Source: Branchiostoma floridae (lineage: Eukaryota > Chordata > Leptocardii > Amphioxiformes > Branchiostomatidae). From it: a DNA stretch of 62,422 nt. The position numbers and the translations under genes are program-made. The notes under the pieces were generated by a model. The model was not told the DNA's origin. It worked only from the letters and a program-made list of their open reading frames with translations, and made no database searches. The stretch lies in the NCBI RefSeq assembly GCF_000003815.2, contig NC_049981.1, forward strand, positions 26,728,255-26,790,676. Direction: 5' to 3'. Positions within the stretch are counted from its first letter, which is position 1. Each line of letters opens with the position of its first letter. Positions 37,021 through 47,450 of the stretch are shown piece by piece.

Positions 37021-37111
37021 AATTTGACTCTTAGTGGACTTGAGTTTGGTTAGTATTCATACTAAAAAAAACGCTACTGTTAGATCAGATGTAAGGGAAT
37101 AAAGGGACCCA

Positions 37112-37168
37112 AATATATATATATATACTCTCTTATATATATACTCTCTTACATATATATACTCTCTA
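37112..37168. repeat. Tandem repeat of ATATATATACTCTCTT
   Basis: About three and a half copies of a 16-bp unit alternating AT dinucleotides with CTCTCTT. It lies about 100 bp beyond the proposed Tcf polyadenylation site. Confidence 0.9.
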
Positions 37169-37584
37169 AGAGGCCATAACGGGCTTAGAAAAGTTATGCT
37201 TTTTTTTTTTAAAGCTACCAAGTACACAAATCAAAACTGACAGAAATGAAGCTGAAGCCAGTGAAGGAGGGCTGGGGGCAGATACCACCATTGATTCCCG
37301 TTTTTAAAATAATTTTGTCTCCAAAACATTTTCTACCTGCTGACAAGAAGTCATGAAAACTTGCACGTGACTTGGCAATATGAATGATTGAATTTCTAAA
37401 GGCAATTTTCATGTTACACTAACATATAGGGTAAATCCTGTCCCAAATGCTGCAAAAGACATTTCTATCTGCAAAAGTTACTGAGAAGACAGGAGAAATA
37501 AGCAAAAAATTCATTGTTTTTGTAAGTTTGCTCAAATTCTTTGTTAACGTTACATTGCATTTCGTGATTAGTGCATAGAAAACG

Positions 37585-37699
37585 TTAGCCTGGATACCAA
37601 ATCCCAACCTCAAAAATATCTATCGTGTTGGTTAAAATAGATAGCTACCTGCACGATAGATATTTTTTAGATCGGACTGGGGTCTGGTAACGAGGCTAA
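37585..37699. mobile_element. 115-bp hairpin MITE
   Basis: Both arms start TTAGCCT and TACCA with few mismatches, and the inner arms AAAAATATCTATCGTG (16 bp) are perfectly complementary around a short loop. The whole unit folds into one long stem. It has no coding capacity. The transposon interpretation rests on the terminal inversions; no target duplication is obvious. A related GTAGCCTGGATGCTACC sequence occurs near 53961. Confidence 0.6.
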
Positions 37700-38639
37700 G
37701 ACGCCCAGCCATTGCCATATTGGCCAACATCATTGTACAAGCTATGGAATGATGATAAATAAGTTGACCATACTCTGAGAGTTTCATGAAAAGGGTGAAA
37801 GTTTTGTAGCCATCAACCATGTAATATAGGCAAGGAAATCTTCTGGAATTGGTAACTCGGGGTGCAGTTGTATTAACATCCCCTCAGCAAGGAGGTTAAA
37901 TCCTATAACCTCGGCCTCCTTGACTGGCTACTCGAATTGGGAATCGCCAGTGTTTTAAATGCTTTCAGTTTTCTAACGTATCTTGTGAAAAAGTAAATTC
38001 ATATCCTTCAAATTCTGCCAAACAAGACACGACATTGAAACGAAGTCAGGTGAGGATGGAAATATAGTGAGAGAAACAAGGCATTTTGCCAGTCTGTTAC
38101 TACCGTCTAGCGACGACGACGGGTACTGCAGGGTACTAGCATTGGCCGGTGTTTGCATTGCAATGAGGTTATGATATTAAAAGGCAAATATCTCACTGTA
38201 TTACGGTAACCTCTAATGTTCTAGATGGTACACCCAAACACCAAAAATTGTATATGCCCAATGCTTAATGAACCGGGTCACTGAAAGTCTCCTTGCTTTT
38301 ACCTGGCTCAGTTATAGATAATTTTATAGCACGCTTCCTTTTAGAAAATGAGTTCAGTTCGCTTTTCATAAAACCTCCTTGATTTAGTTGCAGTGATTGC
38401 TGACTTTAAAACAAACATAACATGATAACGTACACATAACTGTGATTTAAAAGACGTAACGTTAAAAAGTTGCAAATCTAGGAAGAAACTGCCCTTTCAA
38501 AACGTCGTTGTCACTGTGGTGTGGACAATCACGTAGAAAGTAAGCAAGCGGTAAATGACCCAAATGTCACCAAAAACAGCATCAAACACTGGCTTGAGAT
38601 GTTTTGTATTTTCACGGGGCGTGAAGATACAGAGCTTGC

Positions 38640-39560
38640 AAACCAGATCAGCGGAAACAGGCTTGGCGGCATAGTGCTTTTGGCCTTGGGCACCCGGAAA
38701 CAGATCTTCCTTTGATCTTTGCCGACGCGCGCTTTGATGTGCCGCCTTGGGCGTACCAATCGATTAGGGCCGCCCTTCTTCACATTATGCAAATCTTTAG
38801 CCGTGATTGACGTGTTATGCTAATCGGTGACGATATTTGGCGGGAAGCGAATGACGATTATTTGGGAACGAGACGTCCCCTCTCCAGAGTGCAGCGATAC
38901 AATAAAATCCGTATAATCAAGATTTGCGCCTGATAGAAGAAAATATTATTCGCAAATCTTTTCTCAAAATTAAGTTATGCATACGGATTACTACTTATAA
39001 ACACACTGTCAGTCAGATAGGCTATATTCTTGTGGCATTTCCCCAAACATTACATTGCATTAGCATGCGTTCTGAGTCACATGATCACAACATGGAGAAC
39101 GTGTCGCAGGAATTCCATATCTCCTTTCTCTGATGTCGGTGTCAAGTTTACCTGCCTATTGAGTCCGACTGAGATCATTTTCCTACAGCTTTTGTCTTGA
39201 TCGGAATCCAAGAACTCTCGTCGGCTCTTTAGGTTCGTTGACAGCCACGTAAAAGAAAAGAGCAGGTACGTTTATACCGGTTTGTCATCAGAATGCTTTT
39301 GCAATTTTGTCGTTCTTCGACCCAGTCTTTGCAAGGAGGTTTTATAAAACCTCCGCTGTCTTTGTCAAAGTCGTTTGTGGTCATGATTGCAAATCTCATG
39401 TTAATGACTGACAGCGCGCTATGGTCTTTGTTGCTGATATAAGATTATCAAAATAGACGAAACCTCAAAATTTAGGCCACGAGGTCACTCAAAGATTTCG
39501 ACACCCCTCCGGCCTCCCTATATAATTTTATGCAAACATTTCAGGAGCAGTAACATTGAA
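38640..39560. promoter_or_regulatory. Candidate enhancer with TCF, helper and POU sites
   Basis: This is the densest motif cluster in the window. CTTTGAT occurs at 38710-38716 and 38732-38738, the latter two bases before GCCGCC (38741-38746). Exact octamer ATGCAAAT lies at 38787-38794 and variant ATGCTAAT at 38817-38824. ATTGCAAATC and the palindromic double TCF site CTTTGTCAAAG (39360-39370) follow in a second cluster. AGATTTGCG/CGCAAATCT forms an inverted pair near 38920-38960. The composition is balanced and non-repetitive, and the frames across it look like chance. It could serve Tcf, ACSL or both. Confidence 0.4.
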
Positions 39561-39776
39561 TTAACGTTGTATGAAGGTATTTGTCTGTTGTCCAATTTGC
39601 TTTGTTTCTGTTTCATGATAAGTGGAAGTTAGCTCGTTGTACAGGTCATCTCGTTGTATGCGGGATAGATAAATATTAATCAGTGCCACATGGGTAAACA
39701 TTGCACTTTGGTGAAGACTTGAGGGACAACCCAGGAAAGATCAGTGGGGAGGAGGGGGTGCACGAAAACCTCCAAG

Positions 39777-39923
39777 CAGACCCTACGGTAGCATGAGATA
39801 GTTTCAAAAGCTGGCAAAGAGTGCAGCCGACATAGCGTTGTGCATTGGCTACAGGACGGCTACCCTCCTTTGCCAGCTTTTGATACTATCTAATGGGATA
39901 ATGCTTAGCTATGGTAGGATCTG
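39777..39923. mobile_element. 147-bp hairpin element
   Basis: The left arm CAGACCCTACGGTAGC and the right arm in reverse CAGATCCTACCATAGC match in 13 of 16 positions. The inner arms TCAAAAGCTGGCAAAG are perfectly complementary. It has the structure of a small MITE, without coding sequence. No clear target duplication. Confidence 0.55.
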
Positions 39924-40342
39924 TTCTGAGATTAGTTGCAACTGCAAGAGTGTATTTCAATAGGGGCAAATGTCCGCAGATTATATACAGAAAAAAAATT
40001 GGTATAACCGTGTTAGAAATAAAGAAAACACTGCCATGTTGCAACTTCAAATAGAATGAAATCAAGTAAAATGTCTTACAGCTGGAAACCCTTCAATGAT
40101 ACACTGATCCTTCCTTTTTTTAAAAATTTTAATTGAAATTGGAGGGGGGAGGGGAAGAGATGGATGTCAAAGTACATTTGGCATGCCCCCATAAAGTGCT
40201 AGTAGTAGCCACAGGTGATATGTTTTGTGCTATGTTCAAGAACTTGAAGAAGTATGCAGCGTATATTCACAGCAGCAGTTTGCATTTGAATGGAGAGTAG
40301 AGTTGAATAGAGGACTTCTGCCAGGTCTAGGAATTATCTGAA

Positions 40343-40370
40343 CTGGACCTGTACCTGAATTTTCTGTACC
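40343..40370 (-). mobile_element. Fragment of the hAT-like MITE in reverse
   Basis: Read on the minus strand, this matches the start of the element at 40502: GGTACAGAAAATTCAGGT followed by an AGGTCCAG word. It lies only 130 bp from the intact copy, so it may be a remnant of an earlier nested insertion or part of a rearranged end. Confidence 0.6.
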
Positions 40371-40501
40371 ACTATCAGTGATACTCCAGTGAACAAGACC
40401 AAAAAGTTGGCAATAGTTCTAGTATTATGTTGCAGAACGGTCTGGAATCAAGCAGCATAGATTTGAATTGTCTACGTGATCACATACTAGTACATGTACA
40501 T

Positions 40502-40933
40502 TAGGGCTGGGTACCGGTACAGAAAATTCAGGTCCAGGTCCGGTTCAGGTCCAAAGGATCAGGTCCAGTCTGGACCTGAACCTGGACCTGATGTAGTATG
40601 ACTCATACCAATGGTCCATTTCACTACAAAGAAATCTGTTTGGTGGAGTATTAGACTTACACTGGCGTTTTAAAATCCTACAACGCTAACTGCACCTGTA
40701 CAATTGGCTGTAAAACTTGGTAGAAATTACTATAAACTCTACACTACTTCACTCTTTTTATTTTCTTCCACCTGCAAGCGCCAAAACATGTGAATGCCTG
40801 ATAAAATAATCTGTTAATTTTCTAATCGGTCCAACATCCGGTCCACCTAATTTTTTCAGGTCCGGTTTTTCTGGACCGGTCCAATAAGAAAAAACGGTTT
40901 TGTACCGGTACGCTGTACCGATACCCAGCCCTA
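40502..40933. mobile_element. hAT-like MITE with 8-bp target duplication
   Basis: The 432-bp element starts TAGGGCTGGGTACCGGTACA and ends with its inversion differing at one base. The flanks ATGTACAT (40494-40501 and 40934-40941) are identical 8-bp duplications, the hallmark of hAT transposons. Inside are many GGTCCAG/CTGGACC words in both orientations, forming a hairpin near 40530-40590. There is no transposase, so it is non-autonomous. Confidence 0.88.
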
Positions 40934-41103
40934 ATGTACATGTGCAAGTAGCTTTCTTCTACTGAAGTTCTAGGACCAAGGGAGTCCAGGGGTTTGCTAC
41001 ACCAGAATATTTTGGAATATCTCACACTCCTGATTTCCTGTATGCTGAAAAGCAAATTTCAACTCAAAAGAATGGAAATATATGATGTATAGTATATAAA
41101 AAA

Positions 41104-41308
41104 ATACTGTAAATGCATTTAAGTTTGCGGGGATTTAATTTCAGGAACTAGGAATTAGCGGGAAAGAGGAGTGTTTGCGGAGGTTTTAAGTTCGCGGTAG
41201 AGCCATCCACTGTAGTCACATACTGTAATGGAAAAATATTTGCGGTAAGACTGCCTTGCGAAAACTACAGACATAAAACCACCGCGAACATTACTGCATT
41301 TACTGTAT
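41104..41308. mobile_element. MITE with TACTGTAAATGCA ends
   Basis: The left end ATACTGTAAATGCA and the right end in reverse ATACAGTAAATGCA differ by one base, and imperfect homology continues into TTTGCGG/TTCGCGG. The 205-bp element lacks coding potential. It resembles 1661-1871 in size and ends. A single similar end, ACTGTAAATGC, occurs near 22813. Confidence 0.65.
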
Positions 41309-42166
41309 ACAACATTCTTAGGCAACTTTGATACATTTTTCCAGGTAAGACATTCTGACAGAAATACGTAATTGTATAGGACAACCCTTTTTGCACATGA
41401 AGGTGTCCACTGAAAAAAAAAGAAACATTTTAAAAAGAGAAACTGTGTCCAAAGATGTTAAAATGACTGGCAGGAATACTGCTGGTTATACCAAATTTGG
41501 GTGGCACATAGCCAAGTTTAATGCACTTCAGCGTGACCTCAAAACTCATAGTCATAGTGCCTTTCAATCCTACTGTGGAAAAACACACACCCAAGGTCAA
41601 TGCCCTAACGGATGCTGTTTCATCATTACTGTTCAACTGTAGGAAGTACATTTATTCAATGGTCTGCCAGATTGCGTAATGATTGGTTAGGAATTACTAA
41701 CAGGAGGACTACATGGGCTAAACACTTCCTGATGACGTTTGCATATGATGCACTTCCTGCAGGCAGCGCTCCTTGCCAAAGTTGTTGTGAGTAATGAACT
41801 GGTATAAAAGTTGGTGTGAAACATAAAATACAACTAGAAGAAAGTGCTTAACACAATATTTTAGTCTGTCAGTTGCAACTGATCAAGAAGAGGAGAGAAC
41901 TGTATGTATCATGATACCCTTCATACCTACTATTTCGTGTTTTTTTTTTGTATCCATTTTATTCCATTGAAATGGGCGACATTTTGTTGTGACAAGGACA
42001 TGATTTAGTGAATTGGATTGTAACTTTAAGGTCCGCTTTCTGTTCTTGTTTGTGTCATTCACTGTTTGTAACAATTATCTTCTGGACTGTTTTCTAAATA
42101 GTCCTTATCATAAATCTTCTCTTTTTTTATCATCTTTACTAAGTCATTTCTTACTTTAAGCTTCAA

Positions 42167-42200
42167 ACACACACAAAGACACACACACACACACACACAA
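42167..42200. repeat. CA microsatellite
   Basis: ACACAC tract with one AAAG interruption, about 34 bp. Intergenic. Confidence 0.95.
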
Positions 42201-42937
42201 CAATATCTCAGAGATAATGACAATGACATTGTCATTTTTACATTTTTTACATTGAGATATTTCAATGGAAACCTTTCTTCAACCTTTTCCATTCATCTTG
42301 CAGTTATCATTGCCCAGAAGGCTACTTATATTTTTTTCACGATATCATAGATTAATAATTATTCTATCCATCAGTTTTATTTGCAAAAGTCCTTGAGCTG
42401 CTAAATGGCCTAAGGCCACACCAATTTTATTTGTTGTTTCTCGGATTCTACTGTCCTATTTTTCCCAATTGGAAAAATAAGCCACACCTCCCGTTGACAA
42501 ATTTTCACGGCCTCTCCTGACTCCCAAGTAAACTATTGGCCTCAAATTTCAGTGCCTGTACATGATTATGCTGGATGGTATGTACATTTGTATATTATTG
42601 TTTCAAAAATTGGCTTTGCTCATCAGGGACCACCCTAAATATTGATTTGTTGCATAAAATGTGCCAAGGAAATCTCTGAAAATGTATAATTATTTGTTAA
42701 ATCTGTTGTTATTTATGTTGTGGTAACAAGAAAGCCCCTTGATCTCTCCACCCCAAACTTTTAGTTTTATTTTTTTTTACCTGCCTGTCAAAATTTTTTC
42801 GGAAATAATCCGAGAAGCAACACATTTAATTGGTTAGGCCTAATGTCTAATAATTTTGCTTTGTCCAGCGTAATGATGATTGACAGCTTATGGAATCCTC
42901 TTATTTCCATCTCTTAATCCACCTGGGGTACATTGTA

Positions 42938-43276
42938 CAGGGCTCAAAATTCATTTTTGGGATTAGGTGCACTGGTGCGCCCAGCTTAAAAAATTGGGTG
43001 CATCAAAAATTTTTTGGGTGCTAAAAAAAAAAACTAATAGCAAAACTTAGTTACAGCTATCAAATTCTTAAACAAGTAACATGACAGACATTTTTATTAT
43101 CTTTCTAACACTTAGATGTCAAGAATATGATGTATACTAGTATACTTGATATCTTTTCATACATAAACCTAAGAAAATATTTGGGTGCACCCTGTGCACC
43201 CACTGAAAAAAATTGGGTGCACAGTTACAATTTTGGGTGCACCTGGGTGCACATGCACCCAGTATTTCGAGCCCTG
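42938..43276. mobile_element. CAGGG-type MITE, third copy type
   Basis: The 339-bp element starts CAGGGCTCAAAATTC and ends with inverted CAGGGCTCGAAATAC (13 of 15). It is flanked by TTGTA at 42933-42937 and 43277-43281. The word TTGGGTGCA recurs directly at least five times, mostly near the ends. Its termini match the element at 22095 closely, although the internal words differ. Confidence 0.85.
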
Positions 43277-43939
43277 TTGTATATGCTAAAGCTGTGTTTC
43301 CATAGTAACTGTGTTGATAGCGAGTTGCCATGGTAACTTGATGAATGCTTATGATTGATAAATGAAATTGAATAACTTCAATAAGACAACATCTTAATAG
43401 TTTCGTCAACTTTTTGCACTTTTTTGCAATATTTCAGAATTATCAAAAAGTATAAAATGCAGAATGTATTAATATGTTCTACTGCTGATAATTACTGTAT
43501 ACCCACACATGTGTAAATGTTCCATCGTCAGTTTGATTGTTATGTTGACTGTTATGCTGAAGTATTTATAGCTTGTTTGTCACCAGAACTGAGTAATGAG
43601 GACAGTGTTATTTGGGGACTGTCTGTACTCCCGTGTACGTCATTGAGGTCTCTATATAGAGATGCATGCATGGTGTTCCCACAAAAGGTGGTACGGCATA
43701 GCCCCTGTACCGTAAGCTACAAAATCAGCCAGTTGTTATCACATGACTGTCCCACCTATATGGCTTAATTTGCATAGTTACAGCCACCTACATGTATAAT
43801 CACAATATCAACTGATCTCGTCAAGAGTCATTTGTTAGTGTGCAGCACTCTTGCAGACAAGAGAGGACGTGACAGTTTGGTTTATGTAACGGTTCCTCCT
43901 TTATTTCTGTTGTGCATGAAAAGGGACTGGATAGCGATC

Positions 43940-43985
43940 ATGGCTCTCGAACAGGTCTCGGACTATCTCAGCCAGATGACAGAAG
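43940..43985 (+). CDS. ACSL1-like: Long-chain acyl-CoA synthetase, probable first coding exon
   Basis: The ATG at 43940 has a good context (ATCATGG). Fifteen codons encode MALEQVSDYLSQMTE, then one base precedes GTAGGA. This phase-1 donor joins in frame to the acceptor at 60912, creating Asp before MSELTKYL. The joined N-terminus resembles the start of human ACSL1/ACSL6 in length and in its amphipathic pattern before the membrane anchor. Weak points are the short exon, the +5 deviation of the donor and the 17-kb intron. The alternative is that translation starts at 60914. Confidence 0.5.
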
Positions 43986-44092
43986 GTAGGAAGAGTTGGA
44001 AGAAAAGGTTGCATGTTGGGGTGCCTCTTTCCTGTTCTGTGCATTCCCTTGATTTGTTGGCTTTGGTTCAGCTATGTTGTAACTGTGGCTTG

Positions 44093-44304
44093 AGCCCCTG
44101 TCACACTAGTACATCCAACAATGTCCTCCCCACCTTATCCAGACAAGTCAAATCAAATCAAATCAAACTCTGAGATGCCACCAGATGAGCAAACTGGAGG
44201 TAGGATACCATGGAATCCAGACAACTCCTAACCCAGTGCTGACCTTTCAATGGGAAGTGGCTGGGGTAAAGTCCTACAAGTGTCCTAAATGTGTGACAGG
44301 GGCT
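44093..44304. mobile_element. MITE with AGCCCCTGTCACAC ends
   Basis: The 14-bp terminus AGCCCCTGTCACAC is perfectly inverted at the right end. The 212-bp body includes a short TCAAA run (44147-44167) and no coding sequence. No convincing target duplication could be fixed, so the true ends may extend a few bases. Confidence 0.7.
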
Positions 44305-44904
44305 TTAGCAATGCCAAAAGTGTTGTGCGGGATACTCACATAAAGTTCATATAACATTTACCAGTGTGCACGGTAGATTTTTCGTAAGGAATAATCTTTT
44401 TAACCTCAGTCTGAAATCTTTGTTGCCAAGCATCATTTCTGATTTAGCACTGTTTTTCCGAGAGGTGAATCTACTTAGTTTTTTCCAAAGATCATACATA
44501 TGATTTTTGCTGCAGAATATGATTTTCAGTATAAGTTATACGATCACAGTCGTAAAATAGCACAGAGCTATATATGGATTACATGTACTGGTGATCATGT
44601 CATTAACCTAATTAACCAAGTCAAATTTTAAAATTTTCATGGTTAACTCTGTGAGTAATCTGCACCCTAAGTTGCACACTTTATGTTTGCATGTTTTGGT
44701 CTCATTGTGCATGTTTTTATAATGTTTTGTTGCACGGTGATGTTTTCTTATTACTTGTACCTGCTCATTAACACTTAAACTAACCATTTGACTCTAAATC
44801 TAATCAATTTTGTACTTAATGATCCTTATTCTCATTCCATTGTTGCATGCTTTTTTATTATCAAATACAGTATATACAATTATGTAATTTGTGGATTAGT
44901 AATA

Positions 44905-45368
44905 CAGTCAAACCTGCCCGAGCGACCACCTCTTCTCAGCGACCACCTGGCCATTTCGACCGCTTTTTCTCGGTCCCGATTTATTTTCCCATTGACGTAA
45001 GCATTAAGCGACCTTTTCTCAACGACCACCTGGCCAACGCGACCGCGACCGGCCCAAATTGGGACCAATAATGACCGCATCATTTTCAAAATTGAGGTAT
45101 TCATCGGTTTTTGATGATAACTAGCGCGATTTTGTGCCGAAATCGGCCAGTTTGCGTCGGATTTTGGGGTTAAATTTACAGTTTACAGTGTGCGTGTCGC
45201 TTCTTTGCGTGTGTGCAGTGTGCTTGCTATTTGCCATTAAACACAACGGAAACCATTTATACTTTGCATCGGGCATGTTTTGAGCCGATACTCTTCTCAG
45301 CGACCACCTGTCCAAATCGACCGTTTTTTCCCGGTCCCCCGGGTGGTCGTCTTGGGCAGGTTTGACTG
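44905..45368. mobile_element. pogo/mariner-like MITE with CAGTCAAACCTGCCC ends
   Basis: The 464-bp element is bounded by CAGTCAAACCTGCCC and its exact inversion, flanked by TA on both sides. CAGT...ACTG ends with a TA duplication are typical of pogo/Tigger-type elements. Three directly repeated copies of CTCAGCGACCACCTGG-like sequence (near 44936, 45018 and 45296) lie inside. No transposase frame is present. Confidence 0.88.
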
Positions 45369-46499
45369 TATATGGTTTATGTTGCAGTTTTCTCAGACAT
45401 AGTTATTAGACTTTTATTATCTGCCATTGTACATGTAAGAGAATTTTGTACATGTGAGGACAATTTTGACTCGATAAAAAGCTTTAGAAACAGTCTTAAA
45501 ACATTGTGCTAGACTTAACATCTGCTTGGAGAGTGCCCTAGAGACCCAGTGTTTCAACAGGTAGCTGATAAGATATTGTAATGAGTAGATAATGGGATCA
45601 GGAGGGATGACATGTGGGGGCAAAGTCCACCTGATAGGAAGAATCAGTAGAACTTCAGATGGAAACTCCAGAAAGTTGGCCTTTTTTTTGTGGCAACGTT
45701 TGTTATATTATTCCCAAACACAGGTAAGGCTGCTGCAGCTTAATTCCTGGTTTTAGTCAAACTGAGAATCATAACTTACAGTGGTAAAGGATAACTAATA
45801 TTAAAAAAGATACTAGTACCATATTGTAGGCTTGTATCACATGGAGAAGGCAGTGAGGTAGACTACATTCTTATGCCAAGTCATTTCATTTTCTTGCTAT
45901 TTCATCTCTAGAAAATGTATAGATATGCAATTGCTTTTTTAAAAGTGCACTTAAAAGTGCAAAATATGTTGCCCTTTGTATTTTTCAGAAAATGACAGAA
46001 GATGTTTGTACCATTGTAATTTTTAAAGATTTTCAGACCTCTCCCACAGTGACATTTAAAAAGACAGTCTCACTGATAAGATGATATTTTGAGCTTCACA
46101 CTTTGGAATCCTGCGAATGTGTACATATACATATACCTGGTCTTTGGTCACGTAATGTTGGCCACATTATCAGGACATTGACCCTCTAGTCTAGACATAA
46201 GTGTAGACATTTTGTCTTTTGTTTAGAAAACCAGCTGTGTAAGGTTTCATGGTCATTGCAGAACCTCTTTTGTTCTCATTCACTTCAAGGTCAAATTGAG
46301 CACAAAAAACATCATTGTTATGTAGAGTTATGATAGGTACATCAAGTCATATTTTTGTTGATCTGATCTTTTAGCATTTATGCCAGAGATAAAGTGCTAT
46401 CTACTGTTTTTCCTTCAAGTCTGTAGCTTGTATTCTTATCCCCTTTTGTATAATTGTATCAATTCTTCAGTTGCTTAGCATATTTTAAAAGGCATATGC

Positions 46500-46742
46500 T
46501 GCCACGCCCCCCTTCAGGTATGTCTCCACTTTGTCTGGCAAATTTTTAACCTGGACGATGCCAAGTGGATAAGTAAGTTTAGTCGCAGCCTCTGATTGGC
46601 TGCCGTTGTGTGGACCCACCCATTAATGATGGGAGGCAGTGTTATGGTGGTGTTAAAAACCTGTTTGTTCAGACCAAAGGTCATTTTAGTACCTGAGTCT
46701 GTAGGTGCGGCGTGTGGCGTGCTGTTTTAGGGAGCTCGCCCT
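46500..46742 (+). promoter_or_regulatory. Candidate alternative ACSL promoter and non-coding first exon
   Basis: A CCACGCCCC GC/KLF-type box begins near 46502, and a reverse CCAAT box CTGATTGGCTG lies at 46592-46602. A GC-rich stretch ends in CCCT|GTAAGTAT at 46743, a near-consensus splice donor. If transcribed, the exon contains no needed ATG and could splice to 60912, where an ATG follows after two bases. This would give a protein starting MSELTKYL. No transcript evidence is visible, and the start site is unknown. Confidence 0.3.
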
Positions 46743-47237
46743 GTAAGTATTGAACAGTTCTTACCCATGTTCTTCATCATTTCTTACTGCTAATGAGCAA
46801 GACTATATCTGTACTGCATTTTATTGTTTTCCCATCTCTTTCTGGTACGAATCAAACATAAATTCACAGGCTGTCATGCAGTCATTTTAAGTGATTGGAC
46901 ATTTAATAAGTGGGCCACGACAGAAGTGGGTAACGTTGGCCATTTTACTCACATTGTTTTTCTAACAGCCTTTTTGTTTCATTTCAAAGGTAGATGATTT
47001 GTATACTGTTTAGAGCAGTAATGATAGATTAATAATTATTTAGCTTTATCCTGTTCACGAAGTGTGGAGATACAGTAACATTCCTGGAGCTCATTGACCT
47101 GTAGCCGAGTGTGTGTAGGAAAACTGTCAATTCTGGTGATGGTTGTTATGTATATGGAAAGAAATGTCTTGTACAAAGTGAGGACAGTAGTTACAGGTTT
47201 GCGATAGCACAACCTGTTTTGTTTTCGTTAGCGGAGT

Positions 47238-47450
47238 AGGGCGCCGCCATGTTGTATTATAGGGCGCCGCCATGTTGGATGATGTCAAGGGAGTGAGGCA
47301 TGCTGGGAGTGAGGCATGCTGGGAGTGAGGCATGCCGGGAAAGTTGGTGCCATGTTGTGTGAGGCATGTTGGGAAATGTGTCGTCATGTTTGGTGTGGGG
47401 CATGCTGGGATTGAGGCATCTTGGGGAAGCTGTGGTTATGTTTTGAGCTT
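47238..47450. repeat. Tandem short repeats with YY1-like and GCATGC motifs
   Basis: GCCGCCATGTTG occurs at 47243-47254 and 47266-47277 in a 23-bp duplication; it is the reverse of the YY1 consensus CAANATGGCGGC. From 47293 three consecutive 16-bp units GTGAGGCATGCTGGGA follow, then looser variants with GGCATG to about 47420. The array may be a simple minisatellite or a protein-binding array. Confidence 0.75.

Larger units (their letters stand above)
37021..43939. other. Intergenic region between Tcf and ACSL
   Basis: 6.9 kb without a supportable gene. It contains a microsatellite (37112), two hairpin elements (37585, 39777), a candidate enhancer (38640-39560), a hAT-like element (40502), a TACTGTAA element (41104), a CA repeat (42167) and a CAGGG-type element (42938), all listed separately. 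The remaining DNA is AT-rich. The promoter of the ACSL first exon should lie just left of 43940 but shows no clear TATA or initiator. Confidence 0.6.
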
